A stretch of 64,000 bases of DNA from Methylocystis echinoides (GTDB lineage Bacteria; Pseudomonadota; Alphaproteobacteria; Rhizobiales; Beijerinckiaceae): the NCBI RefSeq assembly GCF_040687965.1, contig NZ_CP156084.1:2852501-2916500 (forward strand), read 5' to 3'. Within the stretch, counting starts at the first letter, position 1. The number at the start of each line of letters is the position of its first letter. Below the pieces are notes generated by a model. The model was not told where the DNA came from, did not search any database, and was given only the letters and a program-made list of their open reading frames with translations. A program made the position numbers and the translations under genes. Positions 1-9,451 of the stretch are shown in pieces.

Positions 1-19
1 AGGCGCGGGGAAAGGTTGA
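1..19 (+). CDS. 3' end of an upstream gene, possibly hisA
   Basis: One frame reads Gly-Ala-Gly-Lys-Gly followed by TGA at positions 17-19, nine bases before hisF. In related genomes hisA usually precedes hisF, so this is probably its last codons. Five residues cannot be identified from sequence, so the assignment rests on gene order only. Confidence 0.3.
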
Positions 20-28
20 GAAGGCCTG

Positions 29-808
29 ATGCTGAAAGCCCGCGTCATCCCCTGTCTGGACGTGAAGGAAGGCCGCGTCGTCAAGGGCGTCAATTTCGTC
101 GATCTGCGCGACGCCGGCGATCCGGTCGAATGCGCGATCGCCTATGACGCGGCCGGCGCCGACGAACTCTGTTTCCTCGACATCACCGCAAGTCACGAGA
201 ACCGCGGCATTCTCCTCGACGTCGTGCAGCGCACGGCGGAAGCCTGTTTCATGCCCTTGACCGTCGGCGGCGGCGTGCGCACGCTCGACGACATCCGCAA
301 GCTGCTGCTCGCCGGCGCCGACAAGGCCTCGATCAACACCGCCGCCGTCGCCAACCGGCAGTTCGTGCGCGAAGCTGCCGAGAAGTTCGGCGCGCAATGC
401 ATCGTCGTCGCCATCGACGCCAAGCAGGTCGGCCCCGGCAAATGGGAGATTTTCACGCATGGCGGTCGTCGTCCGACCGGCGTCGACGCCGTGGATTTCG
501 CGCGCGAGGTTACCGCGCTCGGGGCGGGGGAAATCCTGCTGACCTCCATGGATCGCGACGGCGCCAAGATCGGTTTCGACATCGCCTTGACGCGCGCGGT
601 GGCGGACGCAGTTTCGGTTCCCGTCATCGCTTCGGGCGGCGTCGGCAATCTCGATCATCTGGTCGCGGGTATTCGGGACGGCCACGCCACCGCGGTGCTC
701 GCGGCGTCGATCTTCCACTTCGGCGAATATACGATCCCGCAGGCCAAGCGGCACATGGCGGCGGCGGGGCTGCCGGTGCGGCTCGATGGATTGGAGGCGG
801 TGGGGTGA
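29..808 (+). CDS. hisF: Imidazole glycerol phosphate synthase cyclase subunit HisF
   Basis: HisF is the cyclase half of the HisF-HisH glutamine amidotransferase. It uses ammonia from HisH to convert PRFAR into imidazole glycerol phosphate and AICAR, in the cytoplasm, in histidine synthesis. The 259-residue protein has the full (beta/alpha)8-barrel length. Catalytic Asp11 (PCLDVKEG) and Asp130 (VVAIDAKQ) fall at the family's usual numbers, and phosphate-binding glycine motifs TVGGGVR and ASGGVG are present. The start has a GAAGG-like ribosome site. It is followed by hisE after a 139-base gap holding a palindromic repeat, and is probably the continuation of a his operon that begins outside the window. 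Confidence 0.98.
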   Translation: MLKARVIPCLDVKEGRVVKGVNFVDLRDAGDPVECAIAYDAAGADELCFLDITASHENRGILLDVVQRTAEACFMPLTVGGGVRTLDDIRKLLLAGADKASINTAAVANRQFVREAAEKFGAQCIVVAIDAKQVGPGKWEIFTHGGRRPTGVDAVDFAREVTALGAGEILLTSMDRDGAKIGFDIALTRAVADAVSVPVIASGGVGNLDHLVAGIRDGHATAVLAASIFHFGEYTIPQAKRHMAAAGLPVRLDGLEAVG

Positions 809-837
809 GGGGGCTCCTTCCCAACATCACTCAGGCG

Positions 838-927
838 CGTCATGGCCGGGCCTGTCCCGGGCGTCCGCGCCTAGCCATTCGCCGGATCCTTCCGCCGTGG
901 ATGGCCGCGACGCGCGCGGCCGTGACG
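838..927. repeat. Palindromic intergenic repeat between hisF and hisE
   Basis: Two arms of about 30 bases are imperfect inverted repeats. The left arm begins CGTCATGGCCGGGCC near 838 and the right arm ends GGCCGTGACG at 927. Each arm can also fold on itself, around GGCCGGGCC-type cores. The outer bases are shared while the inner stem bases differ. This resembles the mobile palindromic repeats common between genes of rhizobial genomes. It lies inside the presumed his operon and could modulate hisE expression. Confidence 0.6.
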
Positions 928-947
928 TGCGATCTCGGGAGATTGTG

Positions 948-1271
948 ATGACCTTCACCCTCGACGATCTCGCTGCGCTCATCAAGTCGCGTCGAGCGGA
1001 CGACGCCTCGACCTCTTACACCAAGAGCCTGTTCGACGCCGGCGTGCCGCGTATCTCGAAGAAGTTCGGCGAGGAGGCGTTCGAAGCGGTCATCGCCGCA
1101 ATGGAGGGCGACAACAAATCGCTGACCAGCGAAGCGGCGGATGTTCTCTACCATTTGCTGGTCTTGCTCGAAGCGCGCGACGTGGCGCTCAGCGAGGTGC
1201 TCGCCGAACTCGGCCGCCGCACGGCGCAATCGGGACTAGCCGAGAAGGCTTCGCGCGGAGCGGCACAATGA
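948..1271 (+). CDS. hisE: Phosphoribosyl-ATP pyrophosphatase HisE
   Basis: HisE hydrolyses phosphoribosyl-ATP to phosphoribosyl-AMP and pyrophosphate, the second step of histidine synthesis. The 107-residue length and all-helical MazG-like pattern fit the family: an acidic helix [10 protein letters not shown] followed by [12 protein letters not shown], the metal-binding acidic helices. The start at 948 is chosen over an in-frame upstream start at 786 because it has a GGGAG site six bases upstream, and because the extra 54 residues would translate the intergenic repeat. Its stop overlaps the coaA start (ATGA), indicating translational coupling. Confidence 0.95.
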   Translation: MTFTLDDLAALIKSRRADDASTSYTKSLFDAGVPRISKKFGEEAFEAVIAAMEGDNKSLTSEAADVLYHLLVLLEARDVALSEVLAELGRRTAQSGLAEKASRGAAQ

Positions 1272-2227
1272 CCTTACCCGGCGCCGAAAATGACGCGGCG
1301 ATCTCGCCATACCGCCATTTCTCGCGCGCCGAATGGGCGTCGCTTCGCGCCGACACCCCGCTGACTCTGACGCTCGACGATCTGACCCGGTTGAAATCCG
1401 TGGGCGACCCGATTTCGCTCGAAGAAGTCATCGAGATTTATCTGCCGCTATCGCGCCTGCTGGCGCTTTACGTCGCCGCGACGCAGGGCCTGTTCAAGGC
1501 GACGCAGCGCTTCCTCGGCGCCGAGGACGGCAAGGTTCCCTACATCATCGGCGTCGCCGGCTCGGTCGCCGTGGGTAAATCCACGACAGCCCGCATCCTG
1601 CGCGCGCTGCTCTCGCGCTGGCCCAATACGCCGAAAGTCGAACTGATCACCACGGACGGCTTTCTGCTGCCCAACGCCGTGCTCGAACGCGACGGTCTGA
1701 TGGAGAAGAAAGGCTTTCCGGAGAGCTACGACAACAAGACGCTGCTGCGCTTCCTCTCCGCGGTCAAGGCCGGACAGCGTCATGTCTGCGCGCCGGTCTA
1801 TTCGCATCTCGTCTATGACGTGCTGCCGGGTGAGACGACTTGCGTCGACGGTCCCGACATTCTCATCGTCGAAGGCGTCAATGTGCTCGCGGCGCGCACC
1901 TCGCGTCAGCCGAAGGAAATTCCCTTCGTCTCGGATTTCTTCGACTTCTCGGTTTACCTCGACGCGAGCGAGGAACTGCTCGAACGCTGGTACGTCGACC
2001 GCTTCTTGAGGCTACGGGAAACGGCGTTCCGCGATCCGCGTTCGTATTTCGGGAAATACGCCGACCTCTCCGACGAGGAGACGGTGCGCGTCGCAAAAGA
2101 CATCTGGACGCGCATCAATCTCGAAAACCTGCGCCAGAATATCGCCCCCACGCGCCCACGCGCGAGCCTGATCCTAACCAAGGGCGCGGATCACAAGATC
2201 GAGGAAGTGGCGCTGCGGAAGCTGTGA
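1268..2227 (+). CDS. coaA: Type I pantothenate kinase
   Basis: CoaA phosphorylates pantothenate with ATP, the first committed and feedback-controlled step of coenzyme A synthesis. The 319-residue protein has the P-loop GSVAVGKS at residues 98-105, the conserved [12 protein letters not shown] region (here [10 protein letters not shown]), and the segment FPESYD expected of bacterial type I enzymes. It overlaps hisE by four bases, an order (hisF-hisE-coaA) common in Hyphomicrobiales. A stem-loop followed by TTTT downstream of the stop probably ends the transcript. Confidence 0.97.
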   Translation: MTLPGAENDAAISPYRHFSRAEWASLRADTPLTLTLDDLTRLKSVGDPISLEEVIEIYLPLSRLLALYVAATQGLFKATQRFLGAEDGKVPYIIGVAGSVAVGKSTTARILRALLSRWPNTPKVELITTDGFLLPNAVLERDGLMEKKGFPESYDNKTLLRFLSAVKAGQRHVCAPVYSHLVYDVLPGETTCVDGPDILIVEGVNVLAARTSRQPKEIPFVSDFFDFSVYLDASEELLERWYVDRFLRLRETAFRDPRSYFGKYADLSDEETVRVAKDIWTRINLENLRQNIAPTRPRASLILTKGADHKIEEVALRKL

Positions 2228-2251
2228 CGAGGTTGGGGGCGCGGGTGCTCC

Positions 2252-2306
2252 GCCCCTCGTGCTTCGAGACGCCTGCTGCGCAGGCTCCTCAGCATGAGGG
2301 GCTTTT
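2252..2306. repeat. Single palindromic repeat, probable terminator between coaA and clpB
   Basis: The outer arms GCCCCTCGTGCT (2252-2263) and AGCATGAGGGGC (2291-2302) pair with one mismatch. An inner perfect stem GCCTGC-TGC-GCAGGC sits between them, and the right arm is followed by TTTT. It shares the TTCGAGACG...CTCAGCATGAGG framework with the elements near 25.1-25.9 kb and 31.4-31.5 kb. It sits between two convergent genes, where it could act as a terminator for coaA. Confidence 0.7.
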
Positions 2307-2360
2307 GCATCATATCACCTTTACTTGGGCGAGGGCGCGGCGCCGCCTGCGCAACGCGCC

Positions 2361-4988
<2,628 letters not shown>

Positions 4989-5077
4989 AGGTTCCCCTCT
5001 CGACCTTGAGGCGGGCCCAATAAAGCAGCGCGCCTCAGTCATGGAATCTCGGCCCCTTGCGGCGGCCCTCGGGTCCG

Positions 5078-5105
5078 ATATGGGGAGGCTTCGATGGCGT
5101 TAAAG
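5078..5105 (-). promoter_or_regulatory. RpoH (sigma-32) type promoter of clpB
   Basis: Read on the minus strand the sequence is CTTTAA, 14 bases, then CCCCATAT. The sigma-32 consensus is CTTGAA, 13-15 bases, CCCCATNT, so this is one mismatch in the -35 and none in the -10 element. Transcription would start near 5071, giving a leader of about 80 bases before the clpB start. ClpB is a classic heat-shock gene. Confidence 0.75.
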
Positions 5106-5321
5106 AGGGCGGCGCGCCGGAGCGTGGCTGGGACAAAAGGCCGCGACAAAGCGGCGTGGCCCAGGCTTGCGCGGCAATCGCTTCAGCCGCTGCCCGGCGG
5201 GCGGGTCCGAGTCGCCGACGCGGGGGCAATCACCGGGTCGCCGTGCCAGGGTATTTGCATGGTGCATCAAGAATTATTCACCAGCTTGTGCGTCGTTGGG
5301 CCGGCCACCCCGGCAATAGAG

Positions 5322-6014
5322 CTAGAGGGTGACTAGCTCGGCGAGCTTGCTCGCGACTTCTGCCATCGGCTGTTCTGCGGTGCTCAGGCCGCTCCGCGAG
5401 GCCAGCAGAGGGCTGACCTCGCGAAGAGCTTCATACGTAGTGTTATGCACGATGGGAACGAGCCGCTCACCCGCGAGGAGCGCCGAAAGTTCTTTGTCGG
5501 CGATGCCTTCGGTTGGGAGGCGGCGCAGCAGCGCAGGGGTCACCAGCACGATCCCAATCCGCGAATTGGCCAAGCCCTTGTCGATGGCGCGGAGCAACGG
5601 GGTACCAAGGCCAACGTCCTTCTCGCTGAACCAAACCTTGACCCCGAGCGACTCAAGCAGATCGTGCAGCTCCTTGGCGGGCCCCTGCCGGTCGTCCCAC
5701 GCATGGCAGAGAAAGATGTCCCGAAGGTCAAGGGACGCTCGCTTCTCGACTCCCTCGCGGACCGGCGAGAGCGCTCGCACCTCGGCAACCGTGTACACCA
5801 CGGACGAACCGGGTCGCGACCAGCGCGGCTTTGCGCTGCCGCTGGATCCGCCGCCGCTGCTCCGGCCGCCCCCGCTGATCGCCGTTGCAGAATAGGAAGG
5901 GGGCGAGTACGACCCGTAGCCGCTGTAGCGGCCATAGCGGCCACGGCATGCAGGGCAGGCCGCTGCAGCGCTCGCTGAGCGATGGCCTTCTACTGGTGCT
6001 GTGCATCTTGCCAT
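5322..6014 (-). CDS. TIR-domain protein with N-terminal Cys/His motif
   Basis: The C-terminal part (about residues 98-195) is a TIR domain: strand-one motif RDIFLCHAWDD, box-2 region VWFSEKDVGLG, and helix DKELSALL with Glu175 where NAD-cleaving TIR domains carry their catalytic glutamate. Bacterial TIR proteins often hydrolyse NAD or make cyclic ADP-ribose signals in phage defence. The N-terminus has Cys4, His11, Cys20 and Cys23 in a compact arrangement that could bind zinc, followed by a low-complexity Gly/Ser/Tyr linker (about 25-68). No defence partner gene is adjacent. It lies between clpB and a MOSC gene. Whether it is an NADase or only an adaptor cannot be told from sequence. Confidence 0.85.
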   Translation of the reverse strand: MARCTAPVEGHRSASAAAACPACRGRYGRYSGYGSYSPPSYSATAISGGGRSSGGGSSGSAKPRWSRPGSSVVYTVAEVRALSPVREGVEKRASLDLRDIFLCHAWDDRQGPAKELHDLLESLGVKVWFSEKDVGLGTPLLRAIDKGLANSRIGIVLVTPALLRRLPTEGIADKELSALLAGERLVPIVHNTTYEALREVSPLLASRSGLSTAEQPMAEVASKLAELVTL

Positions 6015-6357
6015 TTACTATGACTAGCTGAGTCGGAACAAATTGGCAACAGCCGCAGGCGCGGCCGTCGTCAAAGATGCAGAACTTACATCCCCTGAGA
6101 GGGGGCCGAACGTCCAGCCCGCCGCTGCGCACCGCACCGGAGCCTGAAGAAAGGGAGTGGTGGGCCATTATGCCAGGGCCCCTAGCAGGGGTCACGAGGC
6201 GGTGACGGGAGACGGTTCACTAAAGGCCCCAAAATCCGCTAACCGTTGAAATGGATCAGGCGGGATGGCGCATCGGCAAACCACACGCTAGCCGGCTTGA
6301 CAAATAGCGTCCGCTACCGGCCATGAGGCGCCAGCTGTCGCAGCCCTTGGAGCCGCC
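6015..6357. other. Intergenic region between divergent TIR and MOSC genes
   Basis: This 343-base stretch lies between two divergently transcribed genes and should hold both promoters. I see no convincing -35/-10 pair, RNA gene or repeat. A minus-strand reading frame covering part of it contains clustered cysteines but overlaps the TIR gene in another frame and is not supported. Confidence 0.4.
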
Positions 6358-7113
6358 ATGCGCCTCGCTCGTCTCTACCGTTATCCCGTTAAGGGCCTCT
6401 CGCCCGAGCCGCTCCCGTCGGCCGATCTTCCGACCGGCGGCTACTTCCCCTGCGACCGGCTGTTCGCGCTGGAGAACGGACCCTCGGGCTTTGATCCGAC
6501 CGCGCCGGCGCATCAGCCCAAAATCAAGTTTCTCATGCTCATGAGGCAAGGCGCGCTCGCCGGACTTGCGACTCGATACGATGAGGCTTCCGGCGTGTTG
6601 ACCATCGAACAGGATGGGCGCGACGTCGCGCGGGGCGATCTGCGGCGGCCCGAGGGCCGCGCCGTGATCGAGGCTTTCCTGACCGATTATCTCGGGGCGG
6701 ACATTCGCGGCCCGGTCAAACTCCTCGAAGCGCCCGAGGGCTTCCGCTTCACCGATTCGGCCTCGGGCTTCGTCTCGCTCATCAATCTGTCGAGCGTCGC
6801 CGCGATCGAAGCGGCGCAGGGCGCGCCGGTCGATCCGCTGCGCTTTCGCGGCAATCTTTACGTCGAGGGGGCGGAGCCTTGGGCGGAAGCCGAGTGGCCC
6901 GGTCGCCGGCTGCAGATCGGCGGCGTGACCCTCGCCGTCCTGAAGATGACCGATCGCTGCGCCGCGACGGGCGTCGAGCCGGGCACGGGCCGGCGCGACA
7001 TGGATCTGGTGCAGACGCTGCGCAAGACCTTCGGCCACATCGATTGCGGCGTCTACGCGCGAATCGAGACCGGCGGCCGCATCGCCCAAGGCGACGCGCT
7101 GACGCTGCTCTGA
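6358..7113 (+). CDS. MOSC domain-containing protein
   Basis: The 251-residue protein combines an N-terminal MOSC beta-barrel domain (about 1-110, starting RLARLYRYPVKGLSPE) and a MOSC domain with the conserved cysteine at 201 in the motif MTDRCAATGVEPGTG. These families, related to YcbX, YiiM and the mitochondrial mARC enzymes, bind molybdenum cofactor through that cysteine and reduce N-hydroxylated substrates. The physiological substrate here is unknown. The start is the first ATG, and a strong hairpin eight bases after the stop ends the unit. Confidence 0.9.
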   Translation: MRLARLYRYPVKGLSPEPLPSADLPTGGYFPCDRLFALENGPSGFDPTAPAHQPKIKFLMLMRQGALAGLATRYDEASGVLTIEQDGRDVARGDLRRPEGRAVIEAFLTDYLGADIRGPVKLLEAPEGFRFTDSASGFVSLINLSSVAAIEAAQGAPVDPLRFRGNLYVEGAEPWAEAEWPGRRLQIGGVTLAVLKMTDRCAATGVEPGTGRRDMDLVQTLRKTFGHIDCGVYARIETGGRIAQGDALTLL

Positions 7114-7120
7114 AACGAAA

Positions 7121-7142
7121 GAGCCGCCCCAAGGGGCGGCTC
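7121..7142. terminator. Bidirectional intrinsic terminator
   Basis: A perfect ten-base stem GAGCCGCCCC / GGGGCGGCTC with an AA loop lies between the convergent MOSC and DUF4167 genes. A-rich bases precede it and T-rich bases (CATCGATTTT) follow, so it can serve both strands. Confidence 0.85.
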
Positions 7143-7158
7143 TCATCGATTTTATCTA

Positions 7159-8040
7159 TCAGAAACGATCCGGCTCGAAGGGAAGCTCGGTCGCCTGCGG
7201 CGCCTCCTCCCGGACCTCGCCGGCCGCTTCCTCGACCTGCTGGCGCGGGCGGCGCCGACGGCGCGAACTCAGGTGGAAATTCACCCCCTCGTGCTCGCGG
7301 GCCTGCGGGCGCTCGGCGGGAGCGAAGGCCACGTCGACGGCCTCCGTCTCGCCGGGGCCGGCCGCGCCGCGCGCGGGCGGGGCGGTGATAAAGGACGGCA
7401 ATGTCGGCGCCGGCTCGTCGCTCGTCTCCGGCCGCTGAAAGCGGCGCTCGCGGAAGCCGCGGCGCGGCTGCTGCTCGCCTTCGCCGCCGCGCTCACGGAA
7501 GGGAGGCCGCTCCGGCCGCGGCGGGCGTTCGCCGCGCTCCGGCCGCTCCATGCGTTCGGGCCGCTCCCCGCGCATTTCGCCGATGGGCCGCTCCTCATAG
7601 GGCTGCGGCTGGGGTTGCGGCTGCGCGAAATGCGGCTGAGGCTGCGGCTGATTATAGGGCTGCGGCTGATAGACCGGCTGGGGCAAGCGCTCCGAGAGCG
7701 GCGCGAAGCGATCGGGCAGGGCGGCGAAATCGTCGTCCTCCTCCACCTCGATCTCCGCCTCGACCGGCGGGCGGCCGAAGCCGTTCGCCTGCTGCTGCGC
7801 CTGCTGAGCCGCAGCGATGAGGCGGAAATAATGCTCGGCGTGCTGAAGCAGGCTTTCCGCCATGATCGTGTCGCCGGACGACTGCGCGTCGCGGGCGAGC
7901 TGCAGATACTTCTCGGCGATGTGCTGGGCCGTGCCGCGAATCTTTACGTCAGGACCATTCGACTCATAAGAACGGGTGAGCGGGTTCGGGCCCTTGCGGC
8001 CGCTGCGCCCCCGCATGCGCTTGTTCTGTCCTGGTCTCAT
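7159..8040 (-). CDS. DUF4167 domain-containing protein
   Basis: The first 85 residues match the alphaproteobacterial DUF4167 domain: a basic start RMRGRSGRKGPNPLTRSYESN, then VKIRGTAQHIAEKYLQLARDAQ and a helix ending HAEHYFRLIAAAQ. The remaining two thirds are low complexity: Gln/Pro repeats (QPQPYNQPQPQ), then Arg/Glu/Pro-rich repeats, then a basic tail RRRRRPRQQ. The basic regions suggest RNA or ribosome association, but no function is established that I can state. Genes for prmC and clpB flank this family in many related genomes, and that order is kept here apart from the inserted TIR and MOSC genes. Confidence 0.92.
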   Translation of the reverse strand: MRPGQNKRMRGRSGRKGPNPLTRSYESNGPDVKIRGTAQHIAEKYLQLARDAQSSGDTIMAESLLQHAEHYFRLIAAAQQAQQQANGFGRPPVEAEIEVEEDDDFAALPDRFAPLSERLPQPVYQPQPYNQPQPQPHFAQPQPQPQPYEERPIGEMRGERPERMERPERGERPPRPERPPFRERGGEGEQQPRRGFRERRFQRPETSDEPAPTLPSFITAPPARGAAGPGETEAVDVAFAPAERPQAREHEGVNFHLSSRRRRRPRQQVEEAAGEVREEAPQATELPFEPDRF

Positions 8041-8545
8041 CCACTCCCCCGAAAGCTTCGCGCGCTACAGGCGCAAATGACGCTAAGGCCGCGTCCGCGA
8101 CGCGCCGCTCCTTCCCGCCGAAGGATAATCGCCCGGCCGGCGGCCATTCGCGGCCGCGCACTCGGACGGATTGCTTACAAGGGCGCCTGGCCGCGCCCGT
8201 TCAAATCTGCCGTCTTTGGCTGCGCGATTCTCATCAGTCGACGTTCGACATCGCCTCGACTCGATCGTCCGATGCAGCCGGCGGATTTCAACGGTCGCGC
8301 ATCTTCAAGGGACGCGCGCGACGACAATCACCGTCGCCTTAATCCACCGGGATCATGCAGCTTACACGCCAGCCCTTGCCGGCCTTGCCGGGGTTTCCGC
8401 TTGCGAGGCGGACCCGCAAATAATCGAGATCCTCATCTCGAATGTCGGTCAGCTGTATTTACAAAGACTATAGTGGCTTGACCCCCCTGCGCCAAGTGCG
8501 GCGTCGCATTGATGCGGAGAAAAACCGAGCACTGTAGCGAATATG
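8041..8545. other. 505-base intergenic region without a supported gene
   Basis: Between DUF4167 and prmC, both on the minus strand. Both strands were read: no frame has a ribosome site with plausible protein composition, no tRNA fold was found and no strong hairpin stands out. It should hold the DUF4167 promoter. Confidence 0.4.
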
Positions 8546-9445
8546 TCACGACCTCGGCTGCACGGGCCTGGCCGCCACGACGCGCTGATGGCCGCCGGCG
8601 TCCCGCGCGATGCGGGCGACGGCGAAACCCGAGGCGCCGAGCAGGGCGGCGACGCTCGCCGCCTGATCGAAGCCGACTTCGAAGGCGACGAGGCCGTCAG
8701 GGGCCAGCAGGCGCCCGAGGTCGGCGACAATGTCGCGATAACAGGCAAGACCGTCGGCGCCGCCATCGAGCGCGAGCGCGGGATCGTGGAGGCGCACCTC
8801 CGGGTCGAGCGTCGCGAGATCGCCGGCGCGAATATAGGGCGGGTTCGAGACAATGACGTCGAAGGGCCCGTTCAGCGCAGCGCCCCAGCGGCCGCGCACC
8901 ACCTGCGCCCGCGCATTCAAGCCGCAGCGCGTCAGATTCGCGCGCGTGGCGGCGCAGGCGTCCGGCGAAAGGTCGACGGCGACGCCGAACGCGCCCGGCA
9001 TTTCGCTGAGCAGCGCGCAGAGAATTGCGCCCGAGCCGGCGCCGAGATCCAAGATCGAGAACGGCGCGTCGCGATTCTCGATCAGCGCGAGCGTCGTCTC
9101 GACCAGCGTCTCCGTGTCCGGGCGTGGATCGAGCACATTGGGGGCGACGGCGAGATCGAGCGTCCAGAACCCCCGCGCGCCCAAAATGCGCGAGACCGGC
9201 TCCCGCGCCGCCCGGCGGGCTGCGTAAGAGGAGAGCCGTTGCGATTGCTCGTCGGTCAGCGGCGCATCCGGCGACATCGTCAGCTCGAGCCTCGTCAATC
9301 CGGCGGCCGCGCGCAGCAGGAGCCGTGACTCCTCCTGCGCCTGCGCCGCCTCTACCCCGCTCTCGACGAGAGCGGCGGCGACGCGCGCAAGCGCGTCGGC
9401 GCGGGAAGGAGAGCGGGTCTGGGCCTTTGCGGGGGCGGCGGTCAC
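8546..9445 (-). CDS. prmC: Release factor glutamine methyltransferase PrmC
   Basis: PrmC methylates the glutamine of the GGQ motif in release factors RF1 and RF2 using S-adenosylmethionine, which speeds translation termination. The 299-residue protein has an N-terminal helical domain (about 1-95), the SAM-binding motif LDLGAGSGAI and the substrate-binding NPPY motif (VSNPPYIR). It starts with GTG six bases after the htpG stop, so the two genes are probably cotranscribed. In many relatives prfA precedes prmC; here htpG does. Confidence 0.95.
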   Translation of the reverse strand: MTAAPAKAQTRSPSRADALARVAAALVESGVEAAQAQEESRLLLRAAAGLTRLELTMSPDAPLTDEQSQRLSSYAARRAAREPVSRILGARGFWTLDLAVAPNVLDPRPDTETLVETTLALIENRDAPFSILDLGAGSGAILCALLSEMPGAFGVAVDLSPDACAATRANLTRCGLNARAQVVRGRWGAALNGPFDVIVSNPPYIRAGDLATLDPEVRLHDPALALDGGADGLACYRDIVADLGRLLAPDGLVAFEVGFDQAASVAALLGASGFAVARIARDAGGHQRVVAARPVQPRS

Positions 9446-9451
9446 TTTCGC

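Noticed and set aside
5322-6014. Complete known TIR defence system such as Thoeris or CBASS
   Set aside because: No SIR2, SLOG, cyclase, SAVED or STING gene is adjacent; clpB and MOSC are housekeeping-type neighbours.
5728-6195. Minus-strand frame with clustered cysteines upstream of and overlapping the TIR gene
   Set aside because: It overlaps the TIR gene in another frame. The TIR start already carries a coherent Cys/His motif, and this frame turns into a shadow of the TIR linker.
8190-8225. tRNA T-loop-like GTTCAAATC
   Set aside because: Flanking bases do not form the five-base T stem or an acceptor stem.
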